Assembly: GCA_036365145.1 (NCBI GenBank)
Contig: JAEOAD010002183.1
Coordinates: 1-64,000, forward strand
From: Orientallactaga sibirica
Taxonomy: Eukaryota > Chordata > Mammalia > Rodentia > Dipodidae
DNA: 64,000 nucleotides
Direction of reading: 5' to 3'
A program made the translations under genes and the position numbers. Under the pieces are notes generated by a model. It saw only the letters and a program-made list of their open reading frames with translations. It did no database searches and was not told the origin of the DNA. This document shows positions 12,866-23,775 of the stretch, piece by piece; positions within the stretch are counted from its first letter, which is position 1, and each line of letters starts with the position of its first letter.

Positions 12866-13466
12866 AGGTGGCATCAGGTTATTTCAGATTATACTTTCGG
12901 TAAGGGCTCAACTGAGAGGACTTCCTTAATCTGCAATCTCAGACTGGGAACCCCTGTGTCCAGGAAAAACTTGTCTGTTTTGCAGTGTATCTGCTTCCTT
13001 AAAATTTCAGTTTGTTTATGTGGCATTTTGCATGAATAGTTCATTTTTGTTTTGGTTTTATCTGCTGGGATCTAGTGCAGGAACTCAGTCCAAAACAATG
13101 GCCTCCAATAATTTTAAACACAAGATATTCTAGCACCTATATCCAATGGTAATTAATGAAAACACTGCAGTACAATGAAGCTGTCTCTAAGGATGTAGGC
13201 TTTCCTCATAGACTTCAATAGATGACATTTGAGGTTGGACTTGAAGGCAAAGGATTTGTCTATCATATCCAGGAGAAAAATGCTCCAGGCAGAGGGAAGA
13301 GCAGATGGAGATCATGTAGAACCTTGGCATTTATTCCAGAGATTTTGTCTGAGTGAATTATAGAGCTCTCTCAGGAATGAGAGAAGAATAATGACATCAA
13401 CTTAGGTTTCAATAATGTCAGGGATGGACAGCAGTGATAAAACAGAGGTGGCAGGTAAGAACTCTG

Positions 13467-13991
13467 TGTTGGTTTACATTGATTGTCAACTTGACAGGAT
13501 TTAGAATCACCTGGGAAAGATTATCTAGATTATCCTCTGTGCATGCCTGAGTGGGATTATCTTGATTAGATTAATTGATGTGGAAGACCTACCTTAATGG
13601 TGGGAAGAACCATTTCATGGTCTTGGGCTGTATAAAATGGAGAGAGCTAGCTCATGAGGATTCATTGCTCTCTGCTTCCTCACTGTGGCCAAATATATCC
13701 AGCTCTGCTCCAGTCTTCTGCTGTCATGCTCTGCCCACCATGATGGACTCAATCTTTTCTTCCTTCCCTAAACCTGCTTCTGGTCAGGTGTTTTTTTTTT
13801 TTTTTTTTTTTTTTTCGAGGTAGGGTCTCACTCTAGCTCAGGCTAACCTGGAATTTACTATGTAGTCTCATGGTGGCCTCAAACTCTCGGCAATCCTCCT
13901 ACCTCTGCCTCCCAAGTGCTAGGATTAAAGGTGTGCGCCACCATGCCTGGCCCAGGTATTTTTTCATAGTAATGAGAAAGTAATTGATACA
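13467..13991 (+). mobile_element. ERVL-like LTR interrupted by a B1
   Basis: Begins TGTTGGTTTACATTGATTGT, continues with the TCAACTTGACAGGATTTAG block and ATGATGGACTCAATC, and ends AGTAATGAGAAAGTAATTGA then TACA. This is the general layout of rodent ERVL/MaLR-class LTRs. The part GGTCAGGTATTTT that should be continuous is split by a B1 at 13791-13951. Confidence 0.75.
13791..13951 (-). mobile_element. B1 SINE inside an LTR
   Basis: Poly-T at the left, then CGAGGTAGGGTCTCACTCTA, then AGGATTAAAGGTGTGCGCCA at the right. The host LTR sequence CAGGT is repeated on both sides, so the B1 inserted after the LTR. Confidence 0.94.
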
Positions 13992-14046
13992 GCCTCTCAT
14001 TCAGCCAAGGAATGATGGTGTTGGCTGAGACAGAAAAGCAATAGAA

Positions 14047-14087
14047 ATATATATACATAGATAGATAGATAGACAGATAGATGATAC
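14047..14087 (+). repeat. (ATAG)n microsatellite
   Basis: Tandem tetranucleotide TAGA/CAGA units next to a short (AT)n run. Confidence 0.9.
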
Positions 14088-15009
14088 ATAGACAGTACAA
14101 TATAAATTATCTTGGCAAATTGGATGTGAAATGTGAGGGGAAAATGAAATAAAGGATGATTCCAAGGTTGTCTACACATACAAAGGAGCTATGGAAACAG
14201 GTCATGAAGATTGTAAAAGCCATGGAAGGAAATTTGAATCTTACCCATTTTTAATTTGTGAACATCAAGATTTGGGGATTGTAAAGTGATGTAATGGTTT
14301 TGGAGACTGAAAATCAATCCCATGGCCTAGAAAGAGGGTGCTGATAAGTCAGATGGAGTCACTGATGGAAGGAGTCCCATTTAGCTCCCAGGAATGGTAA
14401 CCTCTAGGAATGGCTCAAAATGAGGGCCAAAGAATGAGATGGTGAGGAAGAAAATCAAGAGAGGCCAAGCAAGAAGGAGAAAGATGGTGCAAAGGTTCCT
14501 TGTGCTTAAAATGGTAATGTGCTTTGCTGTGAAGCAATGCAGGTGGCTCAGGGAGAGTCTGTCTGCCCTTCCTTTAGGAAGAGCTGCAAAGGTTTCTTGG
14601 AAATGAGTGACAAAACCTGATCCACTGCACAGCTCCTTTCTTTAGCTTCCTGCTGCTTTAGTTTACAGAATATTTCAAAGACAAGTATTAGAATAGAAGC
14701 ATACACAGATTCACTGTTTCAGACTAGAGTAAGCTTGAAATGAATTGACTATACTTAGCAATAAAGAAATAAATGGAGCTAATCCACCAATAAAAAAAAT
14801 ACTCTGACCTTATCAGAAGAATGATCATAATAATCCCTTACCTTTGCAAAGAACTATGTGGTGGAAATAAAACTGTATATGAGGATTTTGAAACACAGAG
14901 ATATATTTCTATAGTGCAAACCATGGTTTATCCTAGACATATATACAAATCTAAGCCATTTGTGAAAAGAATAACAACAATGATAACAATAACATGATAC
15001 AGGTTGCTT

Positions 15010-15164
15010 TTTTTTTTTTTTGGTTTTGCGAGGCAGGATCTCACTCTGGTCCAGGCTGACCTGGAATTAACTATGTAGTCTCAGGGTGGCCTCGAACTCT
15101 CGGCGATCCTCCTACCTCTGCCTCCCGAGTGCTGGGATTAAAGGTGTGCGCCACCACGCCTGGC
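15010..15164 (-). mobile_element. B1 SINE, young
   Basis: Full-length reverse copy with intact CpGs (CTCGAACTCTCGGCGATCC). A perfect 11-bp duplication TACAGGTTGCT (14999-15009 and 15165-15175) bounds it. Confidence 0.96.
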
Positions 15165-15606
15165 TACAGGTTGCTCTTAAACTGAAAATCTGCAAGCCAA
15201 CATACCTTACACTCACAGGTCTTCAACTCCACGGTCACTCGAAGACCTTGCCTACACGGGCACTCTCATATTTACTGTTTCCTCTCTTCCTGAGTGTTGG
15301 CATGACACCCCAGTGGGAAATTCCACACCAGGAAAGTATGTCTCATGCACAAAATTATTTAAAATGTTGCATAAAATTACCTTCAGGAGTGTGCATAGGT
15401 ATACATGAAACATAAATGAATTGTATGTTTAAACTAGAATGCTATCCCCAAGAGTCTCATTAAGAATTTAAGTATATGCAAATATTTTAAAATCTACAAA
15501 GTATGAAATTTGAAACATTCTATTTCCAAGCAGTTTGAATAAGATCATATATATATATATATTTCTATAGACAAATGAAAATTCCTCACTCACTCCTGGC
15601 CTTTTA

Positions 15607-15761
15607 TTTTGGAGCTGGGGTTGGGGTTAAGGTAGGGTCTTGCTCTAGCCCAGGCTGACCTGGAATTCATTATGTAGTCTCAGAATGGCCTCCACCTCAC
15701 AGCAATCCTCTTACCTCTGCCTCCCAAGTGCTATTAAAGGTGTTCACCACTATGACCAGCT
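15607..15761 (-). mobile_element. B1 SINE
   Basis: Reverse B1 with CTAGCCCAGGCTGACCTGGA and a small deletion in the AGTGCT(GGG)ATTAAAGG part. Flanked by ACTCCTGGCCTTTT at 15592 and 15762. Confidence 0.93.
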
Positions 15762-15776
15762 ACTCCTGGCCTTTTT

Positions 15777-15888
15777 AACAGGATCTCACTATGTACCTCC
15801 AGCACGCTGGCTTTGAACTCATAATCTTCCTGTCTTTGCCTTCTGAGATTACAAACCTACACACAATGTCTGGCACTCATTCCTGACT
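15777..15888 (-). mobile_element. Degenerate B1-like monomer
   Basis: GGATCTCACTATGTACCTCC...GGCTTTGAACTCATAATCTTC...GAGATTACAAACC follows the reverse B1 layout at low similarity. It is probably an ancient B1/proto-B1 copy lying next to the younger one. Confidence 0.55.
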
Positions 15889-16292
15889 GTACTGCTGGCT
15901 AAACAGAGAGCTCACCAGTCTTGTTTATGTCCACCTAATAAAATCTAAACATTTAGACAACCTTGAGGCCCCACTGACCTTCCCTGTTCACCTCTGCCAT
16001 GTCACTTCATAGCATTTCCCCTCACAGGGCTTCACCTCCACTGATGCTCAAAGCCCTGGCCACACTGTCACCGTCATCAGAGCTAAACTCTCTCTGCATG
16101 GCTCTTTTTAACTTTCCACTGTGGCTGACTCCTTTTGTACAGTCAAATCAGATGGTTTATACCGGAGTCCAGTCCTAGCATCAACAAGGGGTGAGACCAC
16201 GAAGCTGGGATGAATGGGAGCGGCAAAAACAAAATGAAACTTAGGACATGTTGGTACAAGCTGACAGGTTGGGTTTCAGCAGCGAGCCATTT

Positions 16293-16510
16293 GACTCTCT
16301 CTCTCTCTTACTCATTCTCTCTCTCACTCACTCTCTCCCACTCACTCACTCACTCATTCACTGTCTCTCTCATTCACTCTCCCATTCATTCTCTCTCTTT
16401 TTCTTTTTCTTTTTCTTTTTCTTTTTCATTCTCTTTTTCTCCTTCTCTTTCATTCTTGCTCTCTCTGGCTTTTCTCTCGTTTGCTCGCTTGCTTGCTCTT
16501 GCTCGCTCAC
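16293..16510 (+). repeat. Long pyrimidine tract
   Basis: About 220 bp of almost pure C/T on the plus strand, built from CTCT, ACTC(ATTC), five TTTTTC units and TTGCTCGC units. It produces long spurious open frames in several frames (Leu/Ser/Phe-rich or Lys/Glu-rich). It could form triplex-prone DNA, but that is inference. Confidence 0.9.
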
Positions 16511-16625
16511 TCTGCTGCTTCTTGCCACAAAACCTCAGTCTTTTGTTTTTCTCATACAAGGAAATAGGATTCAAAAGGAAAAAGGCAAAAACAAAACTGT
16601 GTCCAAATTTGACATGCATGCATAA

Positions 16626-16826
16626 TCTTTGAAATTACAAGTACATAATATTTCCAGGAAAGTTAGCCCAATCCCTTACAATCTTTATGAGCAAGCACTA
16701 TAACCATTAGCTGTGAAAAACATCTTCTTTAAAATTACAAATACATAATGTTTCCAGGAAAGTTAACCCCATCCCTTACAATCTTTATGAGCAAGCACTG
16801 TTAACCATTAACTGTGAAAAACACCT
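16626..16826 (+). repeat. 100-bp tandem duplication
   Basis: Two head-to-tail copies (16626-16725 and 16726-16826) both contain TTTCCAGGAAAGTTA and ATCTTTATGAGCAAGCACT. They differ at about eight positions and one indel by my count. A short secondary duplication (GAAAAACACCTT twice) follows. The TTTCCAGGAAA core is palindromic and STAT-like. Duplicated modules of this kind occur in retroviral U3 enhancers, but I cannot prove that this is an LTR. Confidence 0.85.
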
Positions 16827-18337
16827 TTGAAAAACACCTTGACCAATTATTTTTTGAATAACGGGGCACCTGCTCCTTGTGGTTACTTTTTCATTCTTTG
16901 TTAAATGTTGATCCTGTTTTCAGTTCCAAGTTAGCAAAGGGGAGAGACAGATTGGCTACAACAGGTGCCTATTTTTCAATTGTAGTTAACTCAGTAAGTC
17001 TTTCTTTTTCTTTCTGCAAGCAATACTTTATAACATAATCATTACATCAAAATTGCATTTGCTAAGCATATGCCTGAATTAAATCTTTATGAAGTTGTAT
17101 TTTCTCATCTTTTGGATAGGCATAGGGTCTCAAATCCCTAACAACTAAATAATAAAACCTAACTCATCAGCCCATTTTCCTCTGTAGTCTCTCCTGTCCC
17201 AGATCCTTAGTCTCACTCTCCCACTCTTAGGGTCACACTGATATTGACCACCTGTAGGAAGCAAGCTTTTAGGATGAAAGCTACTCCCCTCACGAGTAGC
17301 CTGAGGGTGCTACCACCATCTATTGTTGTTGTAATAAACCCATTGCTTTCCATTCCATTTTTGTTTGATCTGGGAACACTTCTCCTATTACCTGCATAAT
17401 ACTATTCCACAAAATCGCCTCATCAGAAGCTGGCAGTATGTCTAACTCCCAGGGGTCATGGCTGGCCTGCAGATTGTTCACAGAAGAGAAAGAACAAGCC
17501 AAGATAAGGAGAGAAATCAGAAAGATCATGGCAACAAACATGAGCTGTATGGCTGAAAGAAGTAGATGTCCTTGCCAAGCTAAATGAGCCAGAGGAGACC
17601 ACGGGGTCAGATCCATGTCAAGCAATGCACAGGGTCTCAGCTCAGGCTTTTTGGAGCATGTGTCCCTGGCAGGTTTAAGTACAGGGACTTTAGAGGTTAG
17701 GGACAAGCCAGAAAGGGAAAGCTACCAAAGACAAGCAACACCAGAAAGCCATAATCATTCCCACAGCTGGAGGAGCAAGGACAGGAAGGATTATATGAGC
17801 TTTCTTTGAGCTGGAAACTTATGGAGGGTCTGGTGGGAGTTGTGGATGGTTGCAGCAGTAGCAATGAAAGTGACATCAAAGTATGGGATAACTTCTATTT
17901 TGAGTCACTCAATCATTGGGCACTATCTCACTGTGTCAGAACCTATGTGGAAGCACAGGAACCCAGGAAATGTGACTTCAGGGATCCACCATTAAGGGCT
18001 GGAATAGGGCTGAGAAAGGTATAGAATGGAGACTGGCTGGGATAGGCAGGAAATAGAGGTCTGTCAGCACAGTGGGTTTTAGTTCTATATAATTGTTACC
18101 TGTTCACAAAGATCTTCCTTAGCTATCTTGCCTATGAACTTTCATCATCTTTCTCTCTCATTATAACTATAGGTATGGCTAATTATTGGTTAGTTTGCTC
18201 TTTCTTCCAAATAGATATGTATCATGAAGACTGTGGCCTGCTGCCTTGTTCATTACTAGATCATTGTTGCCAGTCGTGTCACAGATATCTAAGTGTCTAT
18301 GGAAAGAAGAAAGGAGCAATAAAAGAAAAAAGGAATA
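16827..18337. other. Unassigned block with an open frame on the minus strand
   Basis: No SINE or clear LTR boundary. A polyA-like GTAATAAACCC lies at 17330. The minus strand is open from about 17721 down to 17320. The predicted product has a hydrophobic run (FVAMIFLISLLILACSF) in its middle and no recognised domain. The only start at the annotated position is TTG, not ATG. I do not call a gene. It could be the decayed internal part of an ERV or chance. Confidence 0.35.
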
Positions 18338-18503
18338 GGGCTGGAGAGATGGCTTAGCAGTTAAGGTGCTTGCCTGTGAAGCCTAAGAACCCAAGTTGGA
18401 TCCCCCAGTATCTACATAAACCAGGTGCACAAGGTGAAGAAGTGGCTAACACCCTGGCATGCCCATTCTCTCTCCCTCCCTCCCTCTTTCTCTCTCTCTC
18501 GCT
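18338..18503 (+). mobile_element. DIP/B2-type SINE, shortened
   Basis: Head GGGCTGGAGAGATGGCTTAG, B-box region degenerate (GTTGGATCC), then an internally deleted body running into a CT tract. It is directly abutted by another DIP copy. Confidence 0.9.
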
Positions 18504-18504
18504 G

Positions 18505-18685
18505 AGGGCTGGAGGGATTGCTTAGTGGTTAAGGTGTTTGCCTGCAAAGCTAAAGGACCCAGGTTCAATTCCTCAGGACCCATGTTAGCCAGATGCACAA
18601 GGGGACATACACGTCTGGAGTTTGTTTGCAACCACTGGAGGCCCTGGTACACCCATTCTCTCTCTCTCCCTCTTTCTCTGTCAAA

Positions 18686-18724
<39 letters not shown>

Positions 18725-18735
18725 ATATATATTTT
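18505..18735 (+). mobile_element. DIP/B2-type SINE with long AAAT tail
   Basis: Head GGGCTGGAGGGATTGCTTAG, B box GGTTCAATTCC, body GTCTGGAGTTTGTTTGCAAC and a tail expanded into (AAAT)n at 18682-18726. Confidence 0.93.
18682..18726 (+). repeat. (AAAT)n microsatellite
   Basis: About eleven tandem tetranucleotides grown from the SINE tail. Confidence 0.95.
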
Positions 18736-18752
18736 TAAAAAATTAAAATTAA

Positions 18753-18870
18753 GCCGGGCTTGGTGGTACATGCCTTTAATCTCAGCACTGGGAGGCTGAC
18801 TTAGGAGGATTACTGTGAGTTCAAGGCCAGCATCAGACTACATAGTTCAAGACCCTGCCTTGAAAAACCA
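18753..18870 (+). mobile_element. B1 SINE lacking the internal duplication
   Basis: GCCGGGCTTGGTGGTACATG head and GAAAAACCAAAG end. The middle goes straight from GACTACATAGTTCAAGACCC without the CAGGTCAGCCTGGGCTAG segment found in the other copies. This is either a deletion or a proto-B1 form. Confidence 0.88.
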
Positions 18871-18960
18871 AAGAAAACAAAAAAGAAGAAGAAGAAGAAA
18901 GAAAGAAAGAAAAAAAGAAAGAAAGAGAGAAAGAAAGAAAAAATGAAGGAAAGAATAAAG
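18871..18960 (+). repeat. GA-rich (GAAA/GAA)n tract
   Basis: Purine-only expansion following the B1 tail. Confidence 0.9.
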
Positions 18961-20144
18961 GGAAATAAGAAAGATCTTTTGAAAAGACAAAGATTTATTT
19001 ATGTGTAATATCAAATTTTCACTTATCATATGAGAGACAAAACATAAATGATTTTGAAAACCCCCAAGGCAGAAAAATATAACTTTATGTTGCAGTTTTG
19101 GAAATAAATATGATAAAATAGTGCATACAAATTATATTTATTACCAGACACTCTTACATGTTACCTCACTTAAAATATCATCATAGTGAAGGAGAAATAG
19201 GAACTAAAGCCCAGAGAGAACCAATGCCACCTCATCCTGGCATGAATTGAACTCTTGGCAGGAATGGAACTCATGTCTGATTGATATTCATCTACAATAG
19301 CAACAGTGCCCCCTTCTTCCCACAGTCTAGCACACTACCTAAGTAGAATGCCTTCTGACATCTGCCCTTCAAGTCTACAAAGCACTTGGTCTTCCCCCTT
19401 GAATACCTGACTCTGACAACTGAGCCCATTTCAATGGACTATAATGGCCGATCTGTGCTGTTTTCTAATCTCTCTCTCCTGCAGTGGTCACAGGGATACA
19501 CATGAATCTGGCTCTGTGCCCTCCCTTGGACCCAGCCAAGTTGGGTGGAGTGTGGAGACCAGAGTAGTTTCTTGGCCTGTGTGATTTTCTGCTTGCCTCT
19601 GCTTCATACTTTGGGGTAACTTCTCACTTTGATTACGTGTATTATTTTCCTCTGGTCCCTGAATCTACCACGTGTGTATTTCCCTAATACTCTAGGTCCA
19701 CTATGTGGGTGCTTTCTCAAACTCTGGGCCTGTTACCTGTGCAGTTTCTTTAAACCATGAATCAAACTCTCTTTACTCCTCATTTCTCATCTGAATTTCT
19801 TATCTCTGCTTTGATATTTTCCCCTGCTATTTTTCCTTAAGCCACCACCATCTGCCCGCTTAATTTTCTTCTATGGGGCAGCTCAAGGCAGATGCTCTGT
19901 GTGTTCCTTCTAAATCTCCCTACACAAGCTTCTAGGCTCTATCTTCCACATGCTTGTGGCTCCACTCCAGTCTTCTAAAAATTTCAATTTCTCTTAAGTG
20001 AATCTCATAAATTGTATTGTGCTTTCCACATGAATACATGTTTCCTACTTCCCACATTCTTAAGACTCTGCTCTAGCCTTCATCCTAGATCCAAATTTCA
20101 CTTAAATAAGCCCCACAATTTGTGATTCTGAGAGGAACTAGTTA
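18961..20144. other. Unassigned, with MIR-like and LTR-like hints
   Basis: 19140-19280 (TTACCTCACTTAAAATATCA...AAGCCCAGAGAGAA) resembles a worn reverse MIR/L2-type relic. From about 19440 the plus strand becomes pyrimidine-rich like an LTR, perhaps the 5' part of the LTR ending at 21197, but no start is provable. Confidence 0.35.
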
Positions 20145-21197
20145 GATAGCATGATGATTAGGCAGCTAGCTAGGGGGAGGTCACAAGAGAGGAACCCTGT
20201 GTCATACCTTTGCCTACCTACCTCAGGTTGCTCCACCTACTCAGTTGCAGGACTCAGCATCTGCTCCTCTCACCCAACCAGATCTTTCTCTGTAGTGTGC
20301 ACCCACCTAGATGTGGATGGACCCCTTCTCTGAGCTTAGGCCAACTGGCTTTCAGACCTGACACAGGTGTGCCAACCCCTTGTGGTGACAGGCCTCCAAA
20401 TCTCTTACCTGGGCTCAGGGAAGAAGAGTTTCCTTTCTGGCTCTTTGCCTGCTTACATCTCCACCCTTGGATCTCTGTGCTGGTAGCCTGTCAGAGTGGG
20501 ATGGGATAGTTCTTTGTTATTATTTTTATCACTTCTTAATTTTCTTTATGAAAGCTCATGTCTTTTTAGAAAAATGCCTTTTCATATTTTTTTCCCCCAA
20601 GGCCCATGTTGGTTCTCCCATATGGGCTCACGGACCACCTGGGTGTAACCATTCCCCGTCCTAGGGTCACAAACTCCACTGTCCCCCTCCCCAACCACAT
20701 GGATGTATCAACTTTTGCTTCCTCAGTTCTCAAACTCTTACTTTCCCTCATATCCCTGATATTTTGAATAAAATGTAATGTTTTACAAATCATCCTTGTC
20801 AGCCTGGTTTATTCAAATCTCTGGGTAAAAACAAACCAAAGGTCAGGTTTCGAGTTCAAGAGGCTGTCTTAATGCCCACCCCCTACAATTCCTCCCTAAG
20901 TAAGCTAAATAATTCACTTCTTGAGTTCATTTTTTTTTTTTTTTTTTGGTTTTTCGAGGTAGGGTCTCACTCTGGTCCAGGCTGACCTGGAATTAACTAT
21001 GTAGTCTCAGGGTGGCCTCGAACTCTCGGCAATCCTCCTACCTCTGCCTCCCGAGTGCTGGGATTAAAGGCATGTGCCACCACGCCCGGCTTTTGAGTTC
21101 ATTTTTTAATCAATTCTTTGTTAAAAATAGGACAGAACCCAAAATTGGGGTTCATAAACTTAGGGAACCCCTCTTGGACTTCCAAAATCCTACATCA
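20145..21197 (+). mobile_element. ERV1-like LTR, 3' part (copy A)
   Basis: Has a polyA signal GAATAAAATG near 20767. Its last about 110 bp (GGGGTTCATAAACTTAGGGA...CCAAAATCCTACATCA) match the ends of the LTRs at 31717-32651 and about 36460-37060. A B1 (20936-21092) interrupts U5. The 5' boundary is uncertain. An alternative start at 19187 (TGAAGGAGAAATAG, preceded by ATAG and matched by ATAG after 21197) would make it about 1.85 kb without the B1. Confidence 0.55.
20936..21092 (-). mobile_element. B1 SINE inside LTR
   Basis: Poly-T, then TTTTTCGAGGTAGGGTCTCA, ending CACGCCCGGC. A 15-bp duplication TTGAGTTCATTTTTT flanks it (20921-20935 and 21093-21107). Confidence 0.95.
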
Positions 21198-22054
21198 ATA
21201 GTAGTCTTAAGAGCCAGGGAGCATGGCTCATTTTATACATTGAATACAGAAGGACTAAGTTTCAGAGATATTAAATGCCTTATTAATATTGCTCAAGTCC
21301 CAAGTAGTATTTAAACCCAGTACATAAATATTGGAAATTGGAGCTCCTTTATTTAAGTCTGAGGAACTTTGCTATTGTGTGGAAACATTCAGAACTCATA
21401 CATTTTCAGAAGGAATAGTGTTGTATCTCTAAAGCTTTTATTTTAAAACATCATCCTTATCTATTGGTCTATCTAAAAGTAACTTTTGTGAAAAGTAATT
21501 TAGCAAGATATTTTCTTTATGGGGGAGAAACAAAACCAATCAAGCCATAAAGATGTTCCATCTTTTAGAACACAAGTAAAGGAAGAATTGATGCAATATT
21601 AACTGAGGCAGATAGATGTCTGTGAGAATAAGTTGAAGTTGTCTGTGAGCAATACAAATGAATACTTGTTCCCCTCCCCAAGCACCCCCGACCAAATGCA
21701 AAGTCTTCCTTGTAATTGCAAGAGGAATAAATACAAAATATAATTACAAAAGCGAACATGCATCTTGCATGAATATAACATCAAAAATTCATATTATCTA
21801 AATATATAATATAATTCCAAGTGATAACTTGCAGAAGAAGTATACTGATACAATCTCAGAAAAGAACTGAATATTGGAGCATTGGAGTTCTTCATCATCC
21901 TTTCCATTCCGTCCATGTTGTTCCTCAGCATATTACACTAATCTAATTTTGATATCAGAGAATTTTCTCAATACAATTTTATCTAGTATTTTAAGCATAA
22001 AATAAAATAAAATCACTTTCATTAAGAATCATGTTACATTAAGAATAAATGTTG
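21198..22054. other. Repeat-poor, MIR-like relic at its start
   Basis: 21225-21325 (TCATTTTATACATTGAATAC...CAAGTCCC...TTTAAACCCAG) follows the reverse MIR pattern at low similarity. The rest is AT-rich with no assignable repeat. Confidence 0.35.
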
Positions 22055-22197
22055 AGCCAGGCATGGTGGCACACGCCTTTAATCCCAGCACTTGGGAGGC
22101 AGAGGTAGGAGGATTGCCATGAGTTCGAGGCCACCCTGAGACTACATAGTTAATTCCAGGTCAGCCTGGACCAGAGTGAAACCATACCTTGAAAAAC

Positions 22198-22230
<33 letters not shown>

Positions 22231-22256
22231 AGAAGAAGAAGAAGAAGGAGAAGGAG
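22055..22256 (+). mobile_element. B1 SINE with (A)n(GAA)n tail
   Basis: AGCCAGGCATGGTGGCACAC head, full body and a long A run changing into (GAA)n and GGAGAA units. A perfect 14-bp duplication AAGAATAAATGTTG bounds it (22041-22054 and 22257-22270). Confidence 0.96.
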
Positions 22257-22460
22257 AAGAATAAATGTTGTCTCTTACTAAGAACTCATAGACTGTAATT
22301 GCCAACACTGAGGTGGTCTATGCTGGTTTGATTATTTTATCTGGCTAATGAAGTAATGATGATCAAAAAGTTCTGCCTTTACTTATGTTTAATAATCTTC
22401 ACAACTAACACACATTGCACATGTACACACAACACACATACATATAAATAAAATAAAAGG

Positions 22461-22680
22461 AACTGGGGAAGTAGCTCAGTTGGTAAAGTATTTACTTCAC
22501 AAGCATTGGGAGCTAAGTGTGATCCTAGCACACAGGTGAAAATTCCAGGTGAAGTGGTTTATGTCTGTATTCCCAGCATCAGGGAGTCAGAGACAGATGG
22601 ATCCCTGGGGCTTGCTGGCCAGCCAGTCTAGCCTAGTTGGTGATCTCCAGGCCATTGAGAGATACAAAAGCATATACCAT

Positions 22681-22719
<39 letters not shown>
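22461..22719 (+). mobile_element. B4-type SINE (ID+B1 composite) with (CA)n
   Basis: A tRNA-like head GGGGAAGTAGCTCAGTTGGT leads into a B1-like part with CCTGGGGCTTGCTGGCCAGC and AGTCTAGCCTAGTTGGTGA, the hallmark of rodent B4. It ends in (CA)n at 22682-22719. Confidence 0.85.
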
Positions 22720-22721
<2 letters not shown>

Positions 22722-22875
22722 CTTAATTCTTTTACTGAATTTCTTATTCATGTATCTGAATTTCTAATCCATGTTGATGCTCTTACCACATCAGGAAATG
22801 ACTTCTGTGCTTCAAGAATCTGCTTCCTTGTATTCTCTTTGCATTCATTGCTTATTTTGCAATAAGACTTTTAAA

Positions 22876-23095
22876 AATATTTATTTGCAAAACAGATAGA
22901 GAAGAGACAGAATGAGAGAGAGAGAGAGGTTGGGGCAGGGGATGAGTGTGCCAGGGCAATCTGCTACCACAAACAAACCCCAGATGCATGCATCATTTTG
23001 TGCATCTGACTTTCCATGGGTACTGGGGAATCAAACCCAGGCTATCAGGTTTTGTAAGCAAGTGCCTTTAACCACTGAGTAATCTCTCAGCCCCA
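22876..23095 (-). mobile_element. DIP/B2-type SINE
   Basis: Reverse copy with GA-rich part, CCAGATGCATGCATCATTTT and head AATCTCTCAGCCCC. Flanked by AATAAGACTTTTAAA / AATAGACTTTTAAA. Confidence 0.93.
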
Positions 23096-23472
23096 AAATA
23101 GACTTTTAAATTCTTTGTCCAGCACTTCAGTCACTTTAGTATCTTTGGATTTGGTTATTAATAGTCACAACCTTTTGGAGGAATGGTGTTGCCTTTCTTT
23201 TCCATGTTTGTTCCCCAGTGGTAATTTGCACATCTGGTGAGAAGGCTGTCTCTTTGGGTTGTATTTGACTGAGAAACCTTCTCATGAGAGCTCAATCCCC
23301 ATTATCATTTACAGAGGATAAAAACAAACAACTATAATAGTAGTGACCAAATACTGAAAGATAATTCCAACCTACTACACCTAATGATAACATAACCTAT
23401 AAGCACAGAAAATAAAATGGAAAAAATACTGTAGACCAAGCTATGAAGTTTAAAAATTAATTTCTTTAAGAG

Positions 23473-23775
23473 TGTAGCAGACAGCTTCAGGTTCGCTGAG
23501 ATGAACTTCCAGACCAGGCACAGTTATGGAGGAAGGGATATTATTTATTGAAGCCTACAGATCCAGGGGAAGTTCCATAATGGCAGAAGAAGCGACCTGC
23601 TCTCACAGGGCCAAGCAGAGAGAGCAAAGCCCCCAGCCACACAGCACACAGAGCAAAACTACAGCCAAAAAGTCACAGCACACTTCAGGAAAAACTTTAT
23701 ATCTTTACAATGGAATCTCAAACACCATTAACACCTTAAGACCAAGTGACATTGCCTCTAGGAAATTGCAGATGG
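23473..23775 (-). mobile_element. Lineage-type MaLR/ERVL LTR, truncated
   Basis: Starts TGTAGCAGACAGCTTCAGG and contains GGAAGGGATATTATTTATTG and AGTTCCATAATGGCAGAAG, shared with the LTRs at 53155, 59999 and 60253. The reversed polyA signal gives the minus orientation. The upper end is worn after CCAAGTGACATTGCCTCTAG. Confidence 0.7.

Noticed and set aside
16210..16632. Overlapping open frames of 140, 125 and 77 codons on both strands
   Set aside because: They are translations of the pyrimidine tract (runs of Ser/Leu/Phe or Lys/Glu), a composition artefact.
17320..17706. Minus open frame of 128 codons with a hydrophobic run
   Set aside because: The start codon would be TTG, an in-frame stop lies shortly upstream, and no domain or family is recognised. 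Kept only as part of an unexplained block.
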